Positions 60,727-64,000 of a DNA stretch of 64,000 nt are shown piece by piece. The stretch covers positions 3,854,001-3,918,000 of the forward strand of contig NZ_CP127294.1 in the NCBI RefSeq assembly GCF_030285625.1, in the 5' to 3' direction. The DNA is from Amycolatopsis sp. 2-15 (GTDB lineage: Bacteria > Actinomycetota > Actinomycetes > Mycobacteriales > Pseudonocardiaceae). Numbering within the stretch: the first letter of the stretch is position 1; each line of letters opens with the position of its first letter. The position numbers and the translations under genes are program-made. The notes beneath the pieces were generated by a model. The model did no database searches, was not told where the DNA came from, and saw only the letters and a program-made list of their open reading frames with translations.

Positions 60727-61489
60727 GTGCGTGATGGGAATGCGATTTCGCCGGACGGAACGAAGATCCACTTCTCGACGGAGGGCCGGGGGCGGCCGCT
60801 GGTGATCGCGCCGGGTGTGCTCGCGCCGCTGGAGCGGTACCTGCCGCTGGCCCGGGTGCTGGCGGACCGGTACACGGTCGTGCTCGTCGAGCGCCGGGGT
60901 TACGGGCGGACCGAGCCGGGGTCGGCGCCGGCGACGTTCGACCGGCAGGCCGAGGATCTCGTCGCCGTGCTGGGGGAGGCCTCGGAGCCCGCGATGGTGT
61001 TCGGGCATTCCTTCGGCGGCCTGGTGAGCTTGGCCGCCGCGCGCGCCGCCGAGGAGCGTGTCGCGGGGATGGTGCTGTACGAGCCGCCGGCGGCGCTGCT
61101 CGGCGGCCCGCTGAACCGATGCTCAAGGGCTGCCGGAAAGCCGTCGCGGCAGGTAAGCCGCACGACGCGGTGCGCCTCGCGCTCGCGTTGAGCGGGGCAC
61201 CCGCACCGCGCGACGAAGGTGCTGCCGACGGGACGGTCGCCAAGCTGGCGCGGCTCGTCCCCGGCCTCATCGCCGACCTCGAGTCCGCGACCGGCCTGAA
61301 AGTGCCGGCCGAGTACTGGCCGGCGTGCCGGCGCCGGTGACTTTCGTCGAAGGTGGGAGCACCACTCCGGAGTACGCGCGCAGCGTGGCGATGCTGCGCG
61401 CCGTTTATCCGCGTTCGCGCCACGAAGTGCTCGCCGGCGAGGTGCACATCCCCAGGGCCATGGACCGGATCGCGCGATTTTTCACCTGA
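60727..61489 (+). pseudogene. Alpha/beta hydrolase, two homopolymer frameshifts
   Basis: A GTG at 60727 starts VRDGNAISPDGTKIHFSTEG, GRPLVIAPGVLAPLERYLPL, then the elbow MVFGHSFGGLVSLAAARAAE. At 61113 one missing G (ctgaacc for ctggaacc) shifts to MLKGCRKAVAAGKPHDAVRL. At 61318 a second missing G (GG for GGG) shifts to VPAPVTFVEGGSTTPEYARS and the catalytic His in GEVHIPRAM. The repaired length is 254 residues with Ser and His in place. Probably an intact gene obscured by run-length errors. Confidence 0.77.
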
Positions 61490-61575
61490 GGTGCGGGGCG
61501 ATTCGCTCAGAGGGGCGGCAGACTGGTGCTCACCCACTGGCGCGGATCGGGCCGGGTTCCGGCGGTCTCGTGGCG

Positions 61576-62028
61576 CTACGCGGGAACGCCTTCGCCGGCC
61601 AGGATTTCCGGCGTGGCGGTGGTGGACCCCTCGCCGGCGGCCGCCCGCAGCGCGGCGTGGGCCGCTTCCGGGGGAGTCTCCGGGGGGACGACCAGCAGGA
61701 TCACTTGACGTGAATCCGAGCCGATCGCCGTGATCGTGTGCGGGTTCGTGAACCGAAAGCCCTCGAGCGGCACGATCCGGTCGCCGAGGTACACCTTGCG
61801 GGTCGCCGGACCCCAGGTGTCCAGGTGGTAGGACACCCGCGTGACCGGTCCCACCCGTTGCTCGACCGCGGCCGCCAGCGAGGGCAGCTCCGCCTCCAGG
61901 TCCGTCGAACGCGGCCACCAGCCGCCGTCGACGTGGCCGCGTTCGGCGCCGGCCTTTTTCATCCGCAGCCGGGGTTCGTGGAGCTGTTCGTCTTCGGTCG
62001 TGGTTTCCGGCTGAATCGAGGTCGCCAT
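61576..62028 (-). CDS. DUF5994 family protein (paralogue 1)
   Basis: This is 150 residues from the ATG at 62028 with GGGAG upstream. The family core DGGWWPRSTDLEAELPSLAA, then RVGPVTRVSYHLDTWGPATR and QVILLVVPPETPPEAAHAAL, is shared with the two genes on the other side of the promoter. Soluble, mixed alpha/beta, no catalytic motif seen. It is divergent from paralogues 2 and 3, so the 252-bp gap 62029-62280 probably carries promoters for both directions. Function unknown. Confidence 0.82.
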   Translation of the reverse strand: MATSIQPETTTEDEQLHEPRLRMKKAGAERGHVDGGWWPRSTDLEAELPSLAAAVEQRVGPVTRVSYHLDTWGPATRKVYLGDRIVPLEGFRFTNPHTITAIGSDSRQVILLVVPPETPPEAAHAALRAAAGEGSTTATPEILAGEGVPA

Positions 62029-62280
62029 TCCGGCGCTCCCACCTCCGGCCCTCGACGGGACCGGGGATTGTTCGTGCGCCAGAGGTGGCACCGGCGAGCG
62101 GCCGGGTACAACTTCGCCCCTGGTACCAGCACGCTACTCCTGATGTCGGTGCGCTCGGCGTAGACTGAGCGTATTGGCCCGTGAAATCACAGAATTCGAC
62201 TCTGCCGGCCGAGGACGGCGCTCCGCGGAAAAACCGCGGAAGCGGTCGTCGCACGAGGCAAGCCGGACGGGAGTGCCACC

Positions 62281-62745
62281 ATGACGTTCGGATCGGACCG
62301 CGGTGCCGCGGGAACGGTGATCGGCTCGCTCGCGACCGGAAATCGGCTGCGGCTCAAGGAACCGGCAGCGACAAAGGGCTGTTTCGATGGCGCCTGGTGG
62401 CCGCGGTCGCGGGACCCGGTCGGGGAATTCAGCGCCCTCGTCTCCTCGATTTCCGCCGAACTCGGCCGAGTGGAACGCATCGGCTTCAACCCGGCCGCGT
62501 GGGACCTCGCGCCGACCCGGCTCGCCCACGGCCCCGATCTCGTTCGGCTGGCGGGATTCTTCGGGCTGCAGCAGCACACTGTCGTGGTGATCGGGCCGCG
62601 CATCCACCACCTGACCCTGTTGGTGATCCCGCCGGAAGCCGATCCGGCCGCCGCGGAACGCGCCCTGGTCGCGACGTCCGCCCAGAACAGCACCGACTCC
62701 GCGCAGCTGATCTTGAGTGATAGCGGTGTCATCGGTCCGGCTTGA
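62281..62745 (+). CDS. DUF5994 family protein (paralogue 2)
   Basis: This is 154 residues from the ATG at 62281. The core CFDGAWWPRSRDPVGEFSAL, RVERIGFNPAAWDLAPTRLA and HHLTLLVIPPEADPAAAERA aligns with the neighbours at 61576 and 62809. The N-terminal part differs from them. Weak ribosome-binding site. Co-directional with paralogue 3, 63 bp downstream. Function unknown. Confidence 0.82.
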   Translation: MTFGSDRGAAGTVIGSLATGNRLRLKEPAATKGCFDGAWWPRSRDPVGEFSALVSSISAELGRVERIGFNPAAWDLAPTRLAHGPDLVRLAGFFGLQQHTVVVIGPRIHHLTLLVIPPEADPAAAERALVATSAQNSTDSAQLILSDSGVIGPA

Positions 62746-62808
62746 TCCCCCCATGGCCGACGTGCGGCCGGCACTCCACCGGCCGTCCTGACCGGGATCG
62801 GAGTTCTC

Positions 62809-63318
62809 ATGGTCGACACACCGCACGCGCCGCTTGACGGCTCCCGGGTGCGGCTCAAGCCACTGCTTTCCGTCACTGGCTTCGTCGACGGCGCCTGGTG
62901 GCCGCGTTCGACGGATCTGACCGCCGAGGTCCCGGAACTCGCGGCCGCGCTCGCCGAACGGATCGGACCGGTGTGGCGCGTGGCGTTCCCCTCGGCGGCG
63001 TGGACGGTGACCGGAACCAGAATGGTTAACCGCGGCATGATCATCCGGCTGGAGGGGTTCCGCGCTCAGGATCCGCACATCGTGCACGTGACCGGCAGCC
63101 TGATGCGCCGCCTGACCCTGCTCGTCGTCCCCGCGGGCACCACGCAGGTCATCGTCGAGCGCGCGATGTCGGCGGCCTCGGACCAGAACGACGCAACCCG
63201 CCCGGAGGCGCTCCTCGACGGTGCCGGCCTTGCCCACCCGCCGGCCGAAAACGACGTCTACCGCTGGGAATCCGAAGGCGGCTCGACCGCCGCGATCGCT
63301 GCGGTTTCCCGTCCCTGA
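62809..63318 (+). CDS. DUF5994 family protein (paralogue 3)
   Basis: This is 169 residues from the ATG at 62809. FVDGAWWPRSTDLTAEVPEL, ERIGPVWRVAFPSAAWTVTG and RRLTLLVVPAGTTQVIVERA align with both other copies; AMSAASDQNDATRPEALLDG matches the tail of paralogue 2. It has an extra C-terminal stretch (PPAENDVYRWESEGGSTAAI). Three copies in 1.8 kb point to local duplication with divergence. The 272 bases after it hold no gene I can support. Confidence 0.82.
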   Translation: MVDTPHAPLDGSRVRLKPLLSVTGFVDGAWWPRSTDLTAEVPELAAALAERIGPVWRVAFPSAAWTVTGTRMVNRGMIIRLEGFRAQDPHIVHVTGSLMRRLTLLVVPAGTTQVIVERAMSAASDQNDATRPEALLDGAGLAHPPAENDVYRWESEGGSTAAIAAVSRP

Positions 63319-63590
63319 CCCGCGCCAGCGTCTCGGTGAGACCCACCGGTGACCAACGTTCATTCGGGCGGACAAGCGACTCTACGTCCGGGTGAACATT
63401 TTCCCCTGCCCTGGTGATGGCGATGGAAACGGGCTTGGCGTTCACCCCCGTGGTGGCCGTTCCGCGCCATTATTTCGGTGGTCGCCAGACGAATTTTTCT
63501 TTTTCGCATCTACATGTCCTGTGCGTGGCGCCCGTTTTCCGGCCCGGACCTTGCCGGCCTCGATCGTCGAATCGACGGAAGGCAAGGCGA

Positions 63591-64000
63591 ATGGACGGCG
63601 ATCCCGCCAGAATAAGCTCGGTTCGAGGATCACGCCGAGGCCGTTCGTATGCGGTCGGGAGTCTCGGTGTGGCGGCGAGCGTCCTGCTTCTGGTGGCTGT
63701 GTCGGTGCCGGAGGCGTCCGCGGCCGAGGCGCCGGTCGGGTTGGGCACGGCCGAGCCCTACTCCGTGCTGGGCGGCCAGACCGTGACCAACACGGGTCCC
63801 GGCACGTTGAGCGGGGATCTGGGAGTCAGTCCGGGAACCGCGATCACCGGTTTCCCGCCCGGTACCGCGGCGGGTGCCACACACGCGGCGGATGCCGCGG
63901 CCGCTCAGGCCCAGTCTGATCTCGTCATCGCCTACGAGGACGCTGCCGGGCGCGCGCCGACCGCGAGCGTCGCCGACGATCTGGTCGGTCAGACGCTGAC
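63591..64000 (+). CDS. Secreted ice-binding-like (DUF3494) protein, 3' end outside the window
   Basis: From the ATG at 63591 a signal peptide (SYAVGSLGVAASVLLLVAVS, cleaved after ASA) leads into the start of a DUF3494/ice-binding domain: VGLGTAEPYSVLGGQTVTNT, GPGTLSGDLGVSPGTAITGF, AADAAAAQAQSDLVIAYEDA. In the family these form a right-handed beta-solenoid. Many bind ice; many in soil actinomycetes are surface proteins or adhesins of unknown role. The gene runs off the window after about 136 residues. Confidence 0.87.
   Translation, partial: MDGDPARISSVRGSRRGRSYAVGSLGVAASVLLLVAVSVPEASAAEAPVGLGTAEPYSVLGGQTVTNTGPGTLSGDLGVSPGTAITGFPPGTAAGATHAADAAAAQAQSDLVIAYEDAAGRAPTASVADDLVGQTL

Overview
The window reads as chromosomal DNA of a high-GC actinomycete. 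Third codon positions are almost all G or C, GTG starts are common, and SARP, CGNR, HxlR, DUF427, DUF5994 and DUF6292 families occur together. Mycobacterial-type SigK/RskA and mycothiol-type (DinB/MDMPI) proteins also fit. Amycolatopsis or a close relative in the Pseudonocardiaceae is the best guess; this is inference, since no rRNA or tRNA gene is present.

Layout. 1-13.8 kb holds small accessory catabolic and regulatory units: a SARP-type regulator facing an MFS exporter, a MOSC-ferredoxin reductase fusion facing a LysR gene, a cytochrome P450, two facing SDR paralogues that lack the usual catalytic Tyr/Lys, a DUF427 protein, a LysR-nitroreductase pair, a MOSC plus XRE-cupin pair, and a CGNR regulator facing an alpha/beta hydrolase. 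13.8-25 kb is a gene graveyard with some live genes in it. It has truncated or fused remnants of an aldolase, aldehyde dehydrogenase, thioesterase, MocR-type aminotransferase, acyl-CoA dehydrogenase, PfpI protein and NADP-dependent oxidoreductase, plus frameshifted hydrolase and TetR genes.

25.2-37.7 kb is an intact catabolic island. It carries a complete Rieske ring-hydroxylating dioxygenase system (alpha, beta, 3Fe-4S-type ferredoxin, reductase), a cis-dihydrodiol dehydrogenase and a class II aldolase-type decarboxylase, in the gene order of actinobacterial phthalate clusters (pht/pad/oph). An IclR regulator, a five-gene branched-chain-amino-acid-type ABC importer and two alpha/beta hydrolases follow. 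The dioxygenase and importer promoters share a CTCT-N7-AGAG palindrome. The simplest model is uptake of phthalate, or of monoesters that the hydrolases cleave, followed by 3,4-dioxygenation, dehydrogenation and decarboxylation to protocatechuate.

37.9-45.3 kb has two HxlR regulators with clear palindromic operators, a small monooxygenase, a CGNR protein, an LLM flavin oxidoreductase, a stand-alone ketoacyl synthase and a broken GMC oxidoreductase. 45.3-48.7 kb is a compact partner-switching stress module: RsbQ-like hydrolase, RsbP-like PAS-PP2C phosphatase, two STAS antagonists and an RsbW-like kinase, with no sigma factor beside it. 49.2-56.8 kb looks like a local SigK regulon: sigK-rskA, a fasciclin lipoprotein, a membrane sulfite-oxidase-like protein, a Tat-exported ferritin-like protein with an in-frame amber codon, and secreted proteins. 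Near-consensus SigK promoters (CCATCC-N16-CGAATC type) are visible. 57-64 kb holds a fatty-acid desaturase, an AI-2E family permease, a carboxyethyl-ornithine synthase-like protein, a frameshifted hydrolase, three DUF5994 paralogues and the start of a secreted ice-binding (DUF3494) protein.

A caution runs through the annotation. At least ten otherwise intact genes are broken by single-base length changes in G/C/T/A runs, which suggests residual homopolymer errors in the assembly. Larger internal deletions in the graveyard cannot be explained that way.
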